A DNA stretch of 64,000 nucleotides. It comes from Stramenopiles sp. TOSAG23-6 (Eukaryota; Sar). The translations under genes and the position numbers were made by a program. Each line of letters begins with the position of its first letter. The stretch's first letter is position 1. Positions 29,905 through 40,300 of the stretch are shown here, in pieces. Below the pieces are notes generated by a model. It ran no database searches, had not been told where the DNA came from, and worked only from the letters and a program-made list of their open reading frames with translations. The stretch spans positions 1 to 64,000 of the forward strand of contig LT635915.1 of NCBI GenBank assembly GCA_900128565.1, written 5' to 3'.

Positions 29905-30303
29905 ATGGACCGCATTGCTGCTACTGATTCAGAACAAATAAACACACCGGTGCGAGAGATAGATCAAAAGGCAATCAATGAGTTTTCTAGAAACAATTCG
30001 AGGTTGAGTGATTTACAAGCAGACACAAAAGAGAAGAAACAGTTACTCGAGACCCTGAGTGATGCACAGGATGAGATTGCTCTTGTTGACGATGACGGCG
30101 AATCTATCAAACTAAAATTGGGTGATTCATACATTAATGTTGATGAAGATGCGGCAGATGAGGTACTCTCCAAGCGTATCGATGATTTACAGTCATCTTT
30201 AGACGATTCTAGTGAAGAGATTTCTGCACTGCAGAAGCGCCAGGCGGTTCTAAAAAAACAACTTTATGCTAGATTTGGTACTGCGATCAATCTTGAGAAG
30301 TAA
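29905..30303 (+). CDS. PFDN4: Prefoldin subunit 4 (beta-type)
   Basis: 132 aa, the usual size for a beta-type prefoldin subunit. Two long amphipathic helices (residues about 18-55 and 90-128) flank a beta hairpin, DDDGESIKLKLGDSYINVDE, whose LGDSYINV matches the family's LGE/D-x-F strand. Prefoldin is a cytosolic hexamer that hands actin and tubulin to the CCT chaperonin. No intron. Confidence 0.9.
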   Translation: MDRIAATDSEQINTPVREIDQKAINEFSRNNSRLSDLQADTKEKKQLLETLSDAQDEIALVDDDGESIKLKLGDSYINVDEDAADEVLSKRIDDLQSSLDDSSEEISALQKRQAVLKKQLYARFGTAINLEK

Positions 30304-30513
30304 TGAGGAATCCCTTTGACACAAAGGATTGCAGTGCATACGCGAAGTAATTTACATTATTATATTTGTTGGAAATTGACTCTTATTGTTGCTCTCTTTT
30401 TATGTGCTTATGATATAAATATTTTCTTGAACGATTCTACAATTTATTTATATCTCAAGTGTTTACAAAGTTTCTTTCGAAAAAATTATGGCCAGTGAGT
30501 TACATGCAAATTC

Positions 30514-32877
30514 CTATTTCTTTCTAGTTTTTTTCCTGCGTAACCTTTGTGGATTGCAAAGTCTATCTAAAATGCGCGCTATGTCGATGCGGCTAACTCG
30601 CGGTTTTGTTTTTCTACGATTCAAAACTTTTCTTCGTGAGTGTTTCTTTTTCTTTACGAACCTGAGTGAGATTCGAGATGTGGTATTTGATTCTCCCGTC
30701 TGTAAACTTTCAGGTATTGTAGTTCCAATAAAATGAGACTTTCGATTAATTTTCTTTTTACTCTTCCGTTTGATCTTTACATTTAATTTATGTTGTTTTC
30801 TTTTGATATTTACATTTACTTTCTGTTTCCCACAAAGTTTACTTTTATACTTGGATATATTTCTATTTAAAGGTACTTGATTTGTTACCATTTTTTTTTT
30901 CAGAGAAAATTTTATTTTCTTCTTTGTCTTTGACTGGGGTGTAGTTTTCTGTTCCTTTTTCCTATGCACTATTTTCTTTATTTTTGAATATGATGTAATA
31001 GTCGTCTTGTTCGAATTAATACTTAATTGGGACGATATGTGTAATTTCTTCTTACCAAGGTTTCGATTTTGTTTTTGAAATAATTCATTTATATTCGATG
31101 ACGGAGGAGTGACACGCGTAGATAATACTTCACCGTGTAAAGCATCTTGACATTTTGGTACTACAAGGGTTTTAGGATTATTATGGTTAGAGTACCTAGT
31201 TTTATCCTCTCTTCGCTTCACCAATTGTTTATATTTTGTTCGATTACTTTTAGGAGATTCTTTCTTTGTTTGCCGTGATTTCAACCATTCAGCTATACCA
31301 AAGCGGCGGGGATACTCTATGGGTTTTTGCCATGGTATAAAAATATCCTCTGTGTCTATATTGGAACATTTTTCGATATTTGATACAATATCGTCTTTTT
31401 CAATGTCTTCTGGAGCTGATGCTGTAATGGAAAGATGTGTGAGGTCCTCATCTAGAAGGTAATCCTTACGTTCAATATCATCCTCATTGACAACTACAAT
31501 TTCATCAATTGTTTTAGACATATCGACTATTTTTTCAACGGTTTCGTTATTTGCTGAACATCGATGATCATGTGACCACATTCCACCTCTTTCGCAAAAT
31601 TCACACTTCTCACAAGGTTTCCATACAAATACATCACATTTTTCAAGTAATGTAGACGACGAATGTTTTGTACATTTCTCTGGTTCGTTTTTTACTACTA
31701 TGGATTTCATAGTAGACCATGCTTTTTTAGGAGTTCTGTGATTTAGTGTAATATTTGTCATTGTATTTGCAGACTCTAAATAGGTTGTACTAGTAGTAAT
31801 TAAAACACCTAGTGGGGACACACACATGTCACTAAATGAGTATTTATATTCGCTAACTTGTGCTTGCTCATCACTAGCTCTGTGTATATAGCGCGTACTA
31901 TATATTTCACGATTAATTTCTCCAAGAGATGTACTTTCACTGACATTAATTGTTTCTTTGGAAGAATATTTACTTAAATTTCTAATTAAAGAAACATTGT
32001 CTTCTATATATTTCCAACACATTATCATCCCATTGGATGTTGTAAATATAGTTGAAAGACCACAGCGAACTACTATCATGTTTATAATGGGTATATTTTG
32101 ATTAATTGTCGAAATACAATCACATGTATCTGTTCGCCACCGTTTAATAGTTCCATCTAAACTACAACTTAATAAGAAAACTTCCTGTGTTACACAGTCA
32201 CCAGTAGTATTATATGTATCAGTAAGCGGACCATATGCTATGCGTAATTGTGTTACACTACTAGTGTGACCTCGCAAAATTAAGCCTGAAAAATTGTCAG
32301 ATAAAGGAAGTAATGTAGGTATCGGATAGCCTTTTATGTAAATGTCTCCATTTGAAAGACCAATATAGGCTACAGAAACAGTATTATAATATGGAGCTAC
32401 CAAATGCGAAAGCGTAGATGAGTTTGATACTACAGCACTGACGGCAGCGGGAAATTTTCCTATAATAAAGAAATCACTACTTACACCACTAAGCTTCCTT
32501 TGGTAAACTTTTCTGTCTAATGAACCTGTAAGGATTGTTGATGTATTTTCATCGTAGCTCAAACAAGTGATAGCGTCTTCGTGGAAGTGTAGACGACAGC
32601 GTGGTCTCCAAGAATGGGTACAAAATACCTTGATAGTTCCATCAGAACTGCCCGTGTACAGGAGTCGTCTAGTGGAAAACATACAAGTGACTTCATTTCC
32701 TCGATGAGCATAAAATTGATGTTTTATATGCATTGTACGATGACAAATTACTACCACTATTCCATCAGTAATACCACACAATATCCACGTACCACAAGCA
32801 GTGACGGTTATCGACGAGCAACGTAATTTGTTGTTCGACCACAGTAATTTTCGAGTTGGGAGGAGTTGATCACTCAT
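30514..32877 (-). CDS. WD40-repeat protein with a very basic C-terminus
   Basis: 787 aa. The first ~290 residues are WD40 blades: GSSDGTIKVFCTHSW, GSLDRKVYQRKL, RGHTSSVTQLRIAY and CSLDGTIKRWRTDTCDC are recognisable. A central region holds a Cys-rich segment, PCEKCEFCERGG, possibly metal binding. From about 560 to the end the chain is extremely Lys/Arg-rich (for example KKKIKFSLKKK), suggesting nucleolar or nucleic-acid binding. I cannot match it to a named family; a ribosome-biogenesis factor is a guess. It converges on prefoldin 4 with a 210-bp gap. Confidence 0.75.
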   Translation of the reverse strand: MSDQLLPTRKLLWSNNKLRCSSITVTACGTWILCGITDGIVVVICHRTMHIKHQFYAHRGNEVTCMFSTRRLLYTGSSDGTIKVFCTHSWRPRCRLHFHEDAITCLSYDENTSTILTGSLDRKVYQRKLSGVSSDFFIIGKFPAAVSAVVSNSSTLSHLVAPYYNTVSVAYIGLSNGDIYIKGYPIPTLLPLSDNFSGLILRGHTSSVTQLRIAYGPLTDTYNTTGDCVTQEVFLLSCSLDGTIKRWRTDTCDCISTINQNIPIINMIVVRCGLSTIFTTSNGMIMCWKYIEDNVSLIRNLSKYSSKETINVSESTSLGEINREIYSTRYIHRASDEQAQVSEYKYSFSDMCVSPLGVLITTSTTYLESANTMTNITLNHRTPKKAWSTMKSIVVKNEPEKCTKHSSSTLLEKCDVFVWKPCEKCEFCERGGMWSHDHRCSANNETVEKIVDMSKTIDEIVVVNEDDIERKDYLLDEDLTHLSITASAPEDIEKDDIVSNIEKCSNIDTEDIFIPWQKPIEYPRRFGIAEWLKSRQTKKESPKSNRTKYKQLVKRREDKTRYSNHNNPKTLVVPKCQDALHGEVLSTRVTPPSSNINELFQKQNRNLGKKKLHISSQLSINSNKTTITSYSKIKKIVHRKKEQKTTPQSKTKKKIKFSLKKKMVTNQVPLNRNISKYKSKLCGKQKVNVNIKRKQHKLNVKIKRKSKKKINRKSHFIGTTIPESLQTGESNTTSRISLRFVKKKKHSRRKVLNRRKTKPRVSRIDIARILDRLCNPQRLRRKKTRKK

Positions 32878-33151
32878 TTGTGGGACGCAATTAGCCTTTC
32901 TGCAATATACTCAATGAAGAAGATTACATTGTCGATTAGTTACTTCATTTGCAATATGACTTAAAAGTCGGGGGGTGGAGTCAATCTGTCATTTTCTTTA
33001 CTCCGTAGTAAAATTCTTACAGTACGTATACGTACTCTATATAACCGTTCGTAACGTTCGTAACGGATTTGACAGTATTTGACAGTCGTTACCTCGCACT
33101 TACCTACTTATGAGTTTTTTTGACAAGGCATAGTGATAGTCCTTGCAAAAT
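32878..33151. promoter_or_regulatory. Divergent promoter, WD40 and esterase genes, with palindrome and short repeats
   Basis: 274 bp. A perfect 16-bp palindrome, AGTACGTATACGTACT, is at 33021-33036. Immediately after it CGTTCGTAA occurs twice in tandem (about 33046-33063), with CCGTT and AACGG at its borders, which are MYB-like cores. TTTGACAGT follows twice (33068 and 33078). Confidence 0.55.
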
Positions 33152-34981
33152 ATGGTGTGGCACTTCCACGTTGAGTGCGACTTTGAAGATTTGAGACGCG
33201 ATGGAAAGCGGACGACAACCAGCGAGCTTTTTAAATGGAAAGAAGGACCTGGGAAATGGTCAGGTTGTACACTTACTGCTGGACTACACGAAGTGAAAAT
33301 TTCTGATTGCGCAGGCGGTTCGGTCCAAAATTGTGGCGGTCACTGGCCTGTTGAGATAGTATTTGATGGGAAAACAGTTCATTGGGGATACAATGGTGAT
33401 GGAAAACTTCACTTACGACTCAAACATAAATCTTTGTACATTAACAATAACGCGTATCGTTGGCCTCGAGCTGTGAACAAGATACCAGAAGAAGCCCCTT
33501 TACTAAAAATACCTGCAAATGTTCTCGGAACGGCTTTATTTAGGGATGGCACAGGCAAACAGCCTGATGAGAAAATTACTACTGCATCGGTAGTTGTCAT
33601 ATCTGGTGCTAAAGCTATACCAAAAAATGAAGTTTTTAATAATTGGATTGCAAAAGTACAAAATACTCCGGAACGAAAAACCGAGATGGCAGGTGGGAAA
33701 ACTCGCCAGGGAAATGGTGTCATCCAATATGGACAGTTTTCTATGCGTTTTTATTTTACGACAAAAGGAAGACCTGGTAGAAATGGGAAATATCCTTGCT
33801 TTATTTGTTTGCATGGAGGAGGTGGATGTCCTGCCAGTACTAATGATGGACAGTGGAATGCAATGAAAAACTATTGGGCTCCCTTGTGTTCAAGTGGTGT
33901 GTACATCGCACCTCGTGGTATCACCAATTCATGGAAGCTTCATTGGGAAGATGCTAGTTTCCCTTGCTATGATCGGATAATAGAGAATGCAATTGCGTTC
34001 TTAGATGTTGACCCAAACCGTGTGTATATGATGGGATACTCTGCCGGTGGAGACGGGGTGTATCGTATTGTACCCGTTCTAAGTGATCGTTTTGCGGCTG
34101 GTAATATGTGTGCAGGACATCACAATTATGTGAATTTTGTGAATTTCATAAATACACCAATGAGGGCCCAATGTGGCGAGCTTGATACTGCATATTCTAG
34201 ACATAAACTCACAGCAGAGTTTGGTATGCATCTACAGAAACTTCGCGGAGAATGCATGCTCAGACGTCAAAAACTTGGCCTTCCAGGTGTACCTCATGAT
34301 GCTCATGGACCCCCTTATCACTGCGAAGCATTGATACATCGTGAGAAACGACATAGCGGCATTCCTGATTGGGGGCGAACGTCTAACATTGTTCATAATT
34401 GCGGAGCCTGGGTGAGTGAAGGATGTTCGCGTGGACAATGTGGTGGCACTAAGTCTCTACGTTGTGACTCTATAGGATGGTCATTATCATTTCAACGCAA
34501 TCCAACACCTGACTATGTTATGTGGAATCCAAATGTTAGTCCTGTTCGAGATCCCCCCGCATATGGCGAAGTACCTGGTCCAATGAAAAAGGCAAAACGT
34601 CATCAGCTACATTACTGGTTAGATATTTCAATAGGCAAATGGCCATATGATGCTTCAATTATAGAAGCGACGCTTCATAAAACACAAAATATGAGCACAA
34701 TTACATTGCATCAATGCGGTTCAAGGATTCGTGTTTTAATTAACGACACAATGATATCTTCTGGATGCCAAAAACTTACACTTAATGTTGCTCCAAATGC
34801 ATTTGGAACATCTAAGGCATCAAGTTTTTCATTTTCAAGATTTCAGTTTCAAAGGAATATTCAGGAAAGAACTATGGCTGAGCGTGGTGATCCGAATTTT
34901 TGCTTTGGTGCAGAAGTGTCCTTGGCATGTGAGAAGAATGGCCAGTGGATCTGTTTATCAGTGGTTGGCCTAATATATTGA
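33152..34981 (+). CDS. Alpha/beta-hydrolase esterase with an N-terminal accessory domain
   Basis: 609 aa from the first ATG; the open frame starts at a TTG nine bases earlier. The oxyanion-hole motif CLHGGGGCP is near residue 220 and the nucleophile elbow GYSAGGDGVYR near 295, with the helix-capping Gly pair. The layout resembles polyhydroxybutyrate-depolymerase/LpqC-like and feruloyl-esterase-like enzymes. The first ~120 residues form a separate domain, rich in Gly and Trp (CGGHWPVEIVFDGKTVHWGY). The C-terminal ~150 residues are another beta-rich region. Neither flanking domain has a family I can name. No clear signal peptide, so a cytosolic ester hydrolase is most likely. The substrate is unknown. 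Confidence 0.75.
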   Translation: MVWHFHVECDFEDLRRDGKRTTTSELFKWKEGPGKWSGCTLTAGLHEVKISDCAGGSVQNCGGHWPVEIVFDGKTVHWGYNGDGKLHLRLKHKSLYINNNAYRWPRAVNKIPEEAPLLKIPANVLGTALFRDGTGKQPDEKITTASVVVISGAKAIPKNEVFNNWIAKVQNTPERKTEMAGGKTRQGNGVIQYGQFSMRFYFTTKGRPGRNGKYPCFICLHGGGGCPASTNDGQWNAMKNYWAPLCSSGVYIAPRGITNSWKLHWEDASFPCYDRIIENAIAFLDVDPNRVYMMGYSAGGDGVYRIVPVLSDRFAAGNMCAGHHNYVNFVNFINTPMRAQCGELDTAYSRHKLTAEFGMHLQKLRGECMLRRQKLGLPGVPHDAHGPPYHCEALIHREKRHSGIPDWGRTSNIVHNCGAWVSEGCSRGQCGGTKSLRCDSIGWSLSFQRNPTPDYVMWNPNVSPVRDPPAYGEVPGPMKKAKRHQLHYWLDISIGKWPYDASIIEATLHKTQNMSTITLHQCGSRIRVLINDTMISSGCQKLTLNVAPNAFGTSKASSFSFSRFQFQRNIQERTMAERGDPNFCFGAEVSLACEKNGQWICLSVVGLIY

Positions 34982-35165
34982 ATAGAAATAAAAAATAGTC
35001 TACATAGAGAAAGTTAAAATTGAAACAAACGCTCACATCAAACTCTTTTGTACCAACCAATACGCTCATCAAAAATGTATTAAAGAGTCTCGCTACACAA
35101 ATCAAATATCTACTCACAAAACGACACAAGCGTTTATGACTATATATTTTAATTTTTATATTTTA

Positions 35166-36560
35166 TTAAGAGTTGTGGGATTCAACTTTTTGTAGTATAA
35201 TATTATTTCTTTCTTTAGTTCTTATAATTGCCTTTTCTAACTGATGTGCTAATAAAGGGTTTTGTTTATCTATCCATTTCAGATGTTTTGACGACGTTGA
35301 GGAAGCACTGACATTAGGAGAAAGTCGAAGGTCAAAATTTATACTTTCGACATCCGAACCTAATTGAGTTTCATTACTATAATTACTTTGGCTTATAGAG
35401 TCTTTGAATATTTCTGCACCAGACATGGTAGACGTTCTCCCACAATCAAATATATCCGAAGAAAACGATGTGTTTACACTATTTCTATATATTGGTGTTT
35501 TTGCTCTAATTTCTGGCGAAGTTGGCATGATAACTATATCCGACTGTGATGCACAACTGAATCGTATTTCGCCGTTTGTCTTGGGAGAACGACTTTCGAC
35601 CCAAGAATCACCAGAAAAGCCCCAAGCACCAACAATTTCATCTCCAATGTCATCTACACAAATGTCACATATTCTCTGCTTTCCTTTAGCCCCATCAAAA
35701 AAATCTCGCCCACGGGTGCATTTATCACACATAACACGCCCACATAATCTACAATGATGTTTCCTATGTTTAAAAAAATTGAAGGTTTCATTGCATAGGC
35801 AGCAAACATCGACCTCACTTTTTTGTATCCAAAAGTGTTTATCTAAAATATGCTTATTTTCTCTATTTTTATCCGACAACTTTGATTTCTTTTTATGACG
35901 AATAGCAATCGTCAAATTTCTTAGTAAACGCCATCTTTTGCGAGCTCTTACACGAGATTCATCATCATATGACTTTTTTTCGACTAAATTGATATCATTA
36001 TCATCACTAAGACAATGAACACTGGAATAATTGCGTAACCTACTTACACCACTTTGCGACACTGACGCCAAACTTCGCGGGGAAGCAGCTAAAGATCGTC
36101 CATCCAAATTAAAAAGGATTTCTCGTCTACGCCTGCTTCTACTATTGTAGCTGGCACGCCTACGGCGTGCACTCGCTCGTCGTGGTTTTGTTGATACTAA
36201 TAAAGTTTCAGACTTTGCACGAGGGATTGGAGAAACAACAGGAGAAATTCTTTTGGCTGATCGAGATATACGAATTGCTTCGACCCACTTATTTGCACAC
36301 TCACAACCTCTAACACGCAAACGGTGAACATGTCCCCCTATCCCAACTTCGAAAACGTCTGCAGCGCTGAAATCCTGTGAAAGAGAGCAGGTTACTGCAT
36401 CAATGTCGTAAACGTGGTGGTGCTTATCTTTCGTTTGACTTGCATCACTAAACACTGTTAAGCTTTTCGAAGTTAGAACAAGATATCTCTGACACCATTT
36501 ATGAAAGGTCTTCGTTTGCTTCCAAACATTTCCCTCCATTAAAACTTGAAGGGGTGGCAT
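35166..36560 (-). CDS. PH and FYVE domain protein
   Basis: 464 aa. A PH domain covers about residues 5-105 (MEGNVWKQTKTFHKWCQRYL start; helix CANKWVEAIRISR end). A FYVE zinc finger is at about 243-305: DVCCLCNETF, then RKHHCRLCGRVMC and QRICDIC, giving the eight Cys/His ligands. The R(R/K)HHCR motif that binds phosphatidylinositol 3-phosphate is present as RKHHCR. Between them lies an Arg/Ser-rich linker. Such proteins act on endosomes. PH before FYVE also resembles the phafin (PLEKHF) family, but the linker here is much longer. Confidence 0.9.
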   Translation of the reverse strand: MPPLQVLMEGNVWKQTKTFHKWCQRYLVLTSKSLTVFSDASQTKDKHHHVYDIDAVTCSLSQDFSAADVFEVGIGGHVHRLRVRGCECANKWVEAIRISRSAKRISPVVSPIPRAKSETLLVSTKPRRASARRRRASYNSRSRRRREILFNLDGRSLAASPRSLASVSQSGVSRLRNYSSVHCLSDDNDINLVEKKSYDDESRVRARKRWRLLRNLTIAIRHKKKSKLSDKNRENKHILDKHFWIQKSEVDVCCLCNETFNFFKHRKHHCRLCGRVMCDKCTRGRDFFDGAKGKQRICDICVDDIGDEIVGAWGFSGDSWVESRSPKTNGEIRFSCASQSDIVIMPTSPEIRAKTPIYRNSVNTSFSSDIFDCGRTSTMSGAEIFKDSISQSNYSNETQLGSDVESINFDLRLSPNVSASSTSSKHLKWIDKQNPLLAHQLEKAIIRTKERNNIILQKVESHNS

Positions 36561-36878
36561 AATGAATCAATGGAGGGGGAGTCCTTAATTACGTGGCCTC
36601 TCTTCCTTAGTTCCTGTTGTTGACCATCGGACGGGTAATAAATATATTCAGTAAAAAGTATCATATTTTATGATATTTTTGCTGTTTATTTTCGGTTCCC
36701 GGTACCCCGGTCAAATTTTGTAACTGCCACCAGTCAAATCTTTTGTAAAATATTACAAATGTATTACTCCTATCCGTAAATATTACAAATTATTACTCCT
36801 ATCCGTAAGTCCCAGAAAATTCTGAGTGCAGTCATTAACTCAACATTAAAATAAAAGGATTTCGCGATATAAAATAAT
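36561..36878. promoter_or_regulatory. Divergent promoter, FYVE and ankyrin genes, with a 30-bp tandem duplication
   Basis: 318 bp. A unit starting TATTACAAAT and ending TATCCGTAA is repeated in tandem at 36751-36780 and 36781-36809. GTCAAA occurs at 36710 and 36733, and CCCGGTACCCCGG near 36698. Confidence 0.6.
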
Positions 36879-37253
36879 ATGGATGCCCATACCTTAGAAT
36901 TAACTCGTAATTTGATACAAGCTGCTGAAAATGGAGATAATGACAGAGTTAACGATTGCTTAGAAAAGGGAGCTTCAGCCCGACTTCGAGGAGAAAATGG
37001 AGAGTTGGCTCTTATATTGGCAGCTCAACGCGGTCATACGGCCGTCGTCGCTACTTTACTAGATAATGGAGCCACCGTTGACATGAAAACGATAGATGGA
37101 AATAATGCTCTTACGTTAGCTGCAAGAAATAATAAAGTCGCTGTTGTGCGACTACTCCTTCATAGAGGATCAAGCATTGAACTAAATGATCCCGAGGATT
37201 CAGATACGCTGACATGGGTTTGCGAAATGGTAAGACAAAGAAAGACTAAATAA
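36879..37253 (+). CDS. Small ankyrin-repeat protein
   Basis: 124 aa consisting almost entirely of three ankyrin repeats with their consensus turns: NGDNDRVNDCLEKGASARLR, GELALILAAQRGHTAVVATL with LLDNGATVDMK, and NNALTLAARNNKVAVVRLLL with HRGSSIEL. It is a protein-binding scaffold; the partner is unknown. The ATG at 36879 leaves little room for extra domains, and no splice sites are evident. Confidence 0.85.
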   Translation: MDAHTLELTRNLIQAAENGDNDRVNDCLEKGASARLRGENGELALILAAQRGHTAVVATLLDNGATVDMKTIDGNNALTLAARNNKVAVVRLLLHRGSSIELNDPEDSDTLTWVCEMVRQRKTK

Positions 37254-37369
37254 GCCCGCTAAAGCGAATAACGTGACTAAAAAGGAGTTCATGTACGAAT
37301 GATTATTCCATATAAATAAAATGCACTTGTATTATTTCTCTACATTCCTTTTGCACTAAAAGAAAAGTT

Positions 37370-40300
37370 TTATAGCTTTTGTACCATAATATCTGTTGCT
37401 CTTTGAACCACATTCTCAGGAAGTCCTGCAATGCGTGCCACATTAACGCCATAAGAACTTGATGCAATGCCACTCACTACACGGTGCGTAAATATAGGCT
37501 TTGAGCTACATTTGGTTTTGCTATCAGTATTAGTAATAGCAACTTCGAGAGTTCGTAGTGCTACACCTGGGACTTGCACCAAGTCATGAAAGTGAGTTGC
37601 AAAAAGTGTTCTACAATCACGTTGAATAAGTTCTTCTAAAACAGCTTGGGCAATAGCTTGTCCATCAGATGGAGCTGTTCCCCGCCCTACTTCATCAATC
37701 ACTACTAACGATCTAGAAGTTGCAGAAGCAAGTATTGCTGCTGTTTCTTCCATTTCAACAAGAAATGTCGAACGACCTCTAGATATATCATCTGATGCAC
37801 CAACTCTTGAAAATACACGATCAACAATGCCAATACGCGCAGCAGTGGCGGGAACAAATGATCCAGACTGAGCCATACATGCAATTTGAGCGCATTGGCG
37901 TAAGAATGTTGTTTTGCCGCCCATATTTGGACCTGTAATAAGCCAAATTCTTGAAGTATTTTCTTCAGATTTTTCATCAACATTTTGTGTACAACTATTT
38001 GTTTTGTTATCAGTCCAAGGCGGAAAAGATTCAGAATTACTACAGGATAGGGAGACGTTATTGGGAACGAACGTTATTGGAGGATGATTAGAAAGATACG
38101 CGGATTCCACGACGATATGACGACCATCAAGAACAAACAAATCTCTTGAATTATCAAGTATTGGTTTCACTAAGTCTAATTTTCTTGCTGCTTCGGCCAT
38201 ACTAATATGTACATCAACAGTAGCAATAAATTCTGATAATTCCGATATAGATTTTGAATGATCGACACAAGCATTTCGAAGATCTCTAAATATCTGTTTC
38301 TCTAATTTAATCGCGTCATTGCCGGCATTTTTTATTTGAACATCTAACTTGGATAATTGTTTTGTTTTGTATCGTCTATATAGATTACTTGAGCGAACAC
38401 ATTCAAATACAGTTGTTTCGTGTTTTTCATTTTCTCCTAATATTGCGCTACTACTTAATAATGATTCTAAATTATTATTAACACCATGAGCATCATTTAT
38501 ACTACCAGAAAATCTATCAGAAGAATCAACTACTCTTTGGCCATTTTCTTTTTTTAATCTATCAGAAGAATCAACTACCCTTTGGCCTTGTTCTTTTTTT
38601 CCTGTTTTTTTGCCACTAGTTTTGCTTGCGGAAGATATTCTTACCGATAATGCATCACATGATTCAATATCCCATCCACTTGTTCGCACTTCAATAAAAT
38701 AGCCCAGCATATTATTTTGTTTAATACTTAATTTTGATGGAGGACACGAAAGTTCTGCTTTATATTCTTCTTCAACAGCTTTGACATGTTCAGATGCATC
38801 CCGACGAAGATTGCGTTTCTCATCAACAAATTTGTTAAATCCATCTTGAATAAATCCCCCTAAATTGATATTGGCTGGTATTTTATCCTCAACCAAGGCA
38901 TCGTTTAGAGATGTGTATAAGTCAATAAGTTCTGAATTTGGTAGTAATGGATCAATTACATAAGGAATATCAAACTCATTGCACATTGTCGATGATAAAA
39001 AATCAGAATCCACTGTTTTAGTCACATCTTTATCCAGAATTGGACAAAGAGAACGTCTTAGCTCACTAGCTTGTTTGATCGTCGTACCGATACACTTTAA
39101 ATCTCGTGGACTGCCACGTCCTAATGCAAGTCGTTGTAGACTTCGTTCCATATCACCACACTGTTTCAAGATACGCTTTGCTGTATCGCAAATGTCATCT
39201 AAATCCTTGAAAAATATGGATACCGTTTCTAAGCGTCTATTAATTGTATTGACATCTGTAAGTGGTGCTGATATTCGAGCAGAAAGCTCCCTACCTCCTG
39301 CAGCAGTAAGTGTATTTCTTAATTTGGATAATAATGTGTCATTTCCTCTTGATTGATTACTAGATGTGGTTAACTCAAGTGATACACGAGAAGCTGCATC
39401 GATTACCATACAATCTTTTGGTGATATTTGTGTTAATGGTCTAAGGGTTGGTTTGCTCCCACATTGTGTATGATTTACATATTGCAAAATTAATTCCACG
39501 CCAGATCTCTCTACTTGTGAAAGAGACAGATGATCTGTAACCTTATGACTGTAATTATTACAGTGATTCATACCATAGACATCATCAATATTCCCAGAGT
39601 CACCATCAGTTGCAATTAAAGGAAATAGTGTCAAACAACAGTTTTTACCAGCGATTGCAGCGAGATTTGCAGAATCCCAAAATCTATCTTCTTTGGTCAC
39701 AATATCATCCAATTTCACTTCATCGTCAAAACGTTCCATTGTTTCTCTCCTCATCAATATTTCCGATGGTCGAATGCTAGATAAATGACTACCTAACTCA
39801 CTCAAACCTGTTTTTCGGCACTTGAATTCCCCTGTTGACAAATCTAACCAAGCTAAACCGATGGACAAATCACCACAAGTTGTATGTGCTTGACAATGAT
39901 CAATATCTATAGCACATAAGAATGATGAAAAGTTGGGATCTAGTTGTTCTTCATCTGTTAGAGTACCAGGTGTTACCAAGCGTTCAATTTTACGTTCTAT
40001 AATAGAACCAACTCCACGTTGTTTGGCTTCGGTAGTTGTTTCAACTTGGTTGCATATTGCAACCTTGTGTCCGTTTGTAACTAATTTGCGTAAGTTATCT
40101 TGTAAAGAAGCAAGTGGGAAACCACACATTGGTACTTCTCTACCGTCATAAACACGTTTAGTGAGTTGTATGTCTAATTGTGCTGAAGCAGTGATTGCAT
40201 CGGTTTCAAAGAGTTCATAAAAATCACCAAGCTGAAAAAATAAAATATAATTAGAAAACTTGTTCTTTTGACTAGCATATTGCTGCATCAGTTTTGATGT

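Noticed and set aside
30316-30498. 60-codon frame between prefoldin and the WD40 gene
   Set aside because: TTG start, Leu/Tyr/Phe-rich from AT-rich DNA, and no signature.
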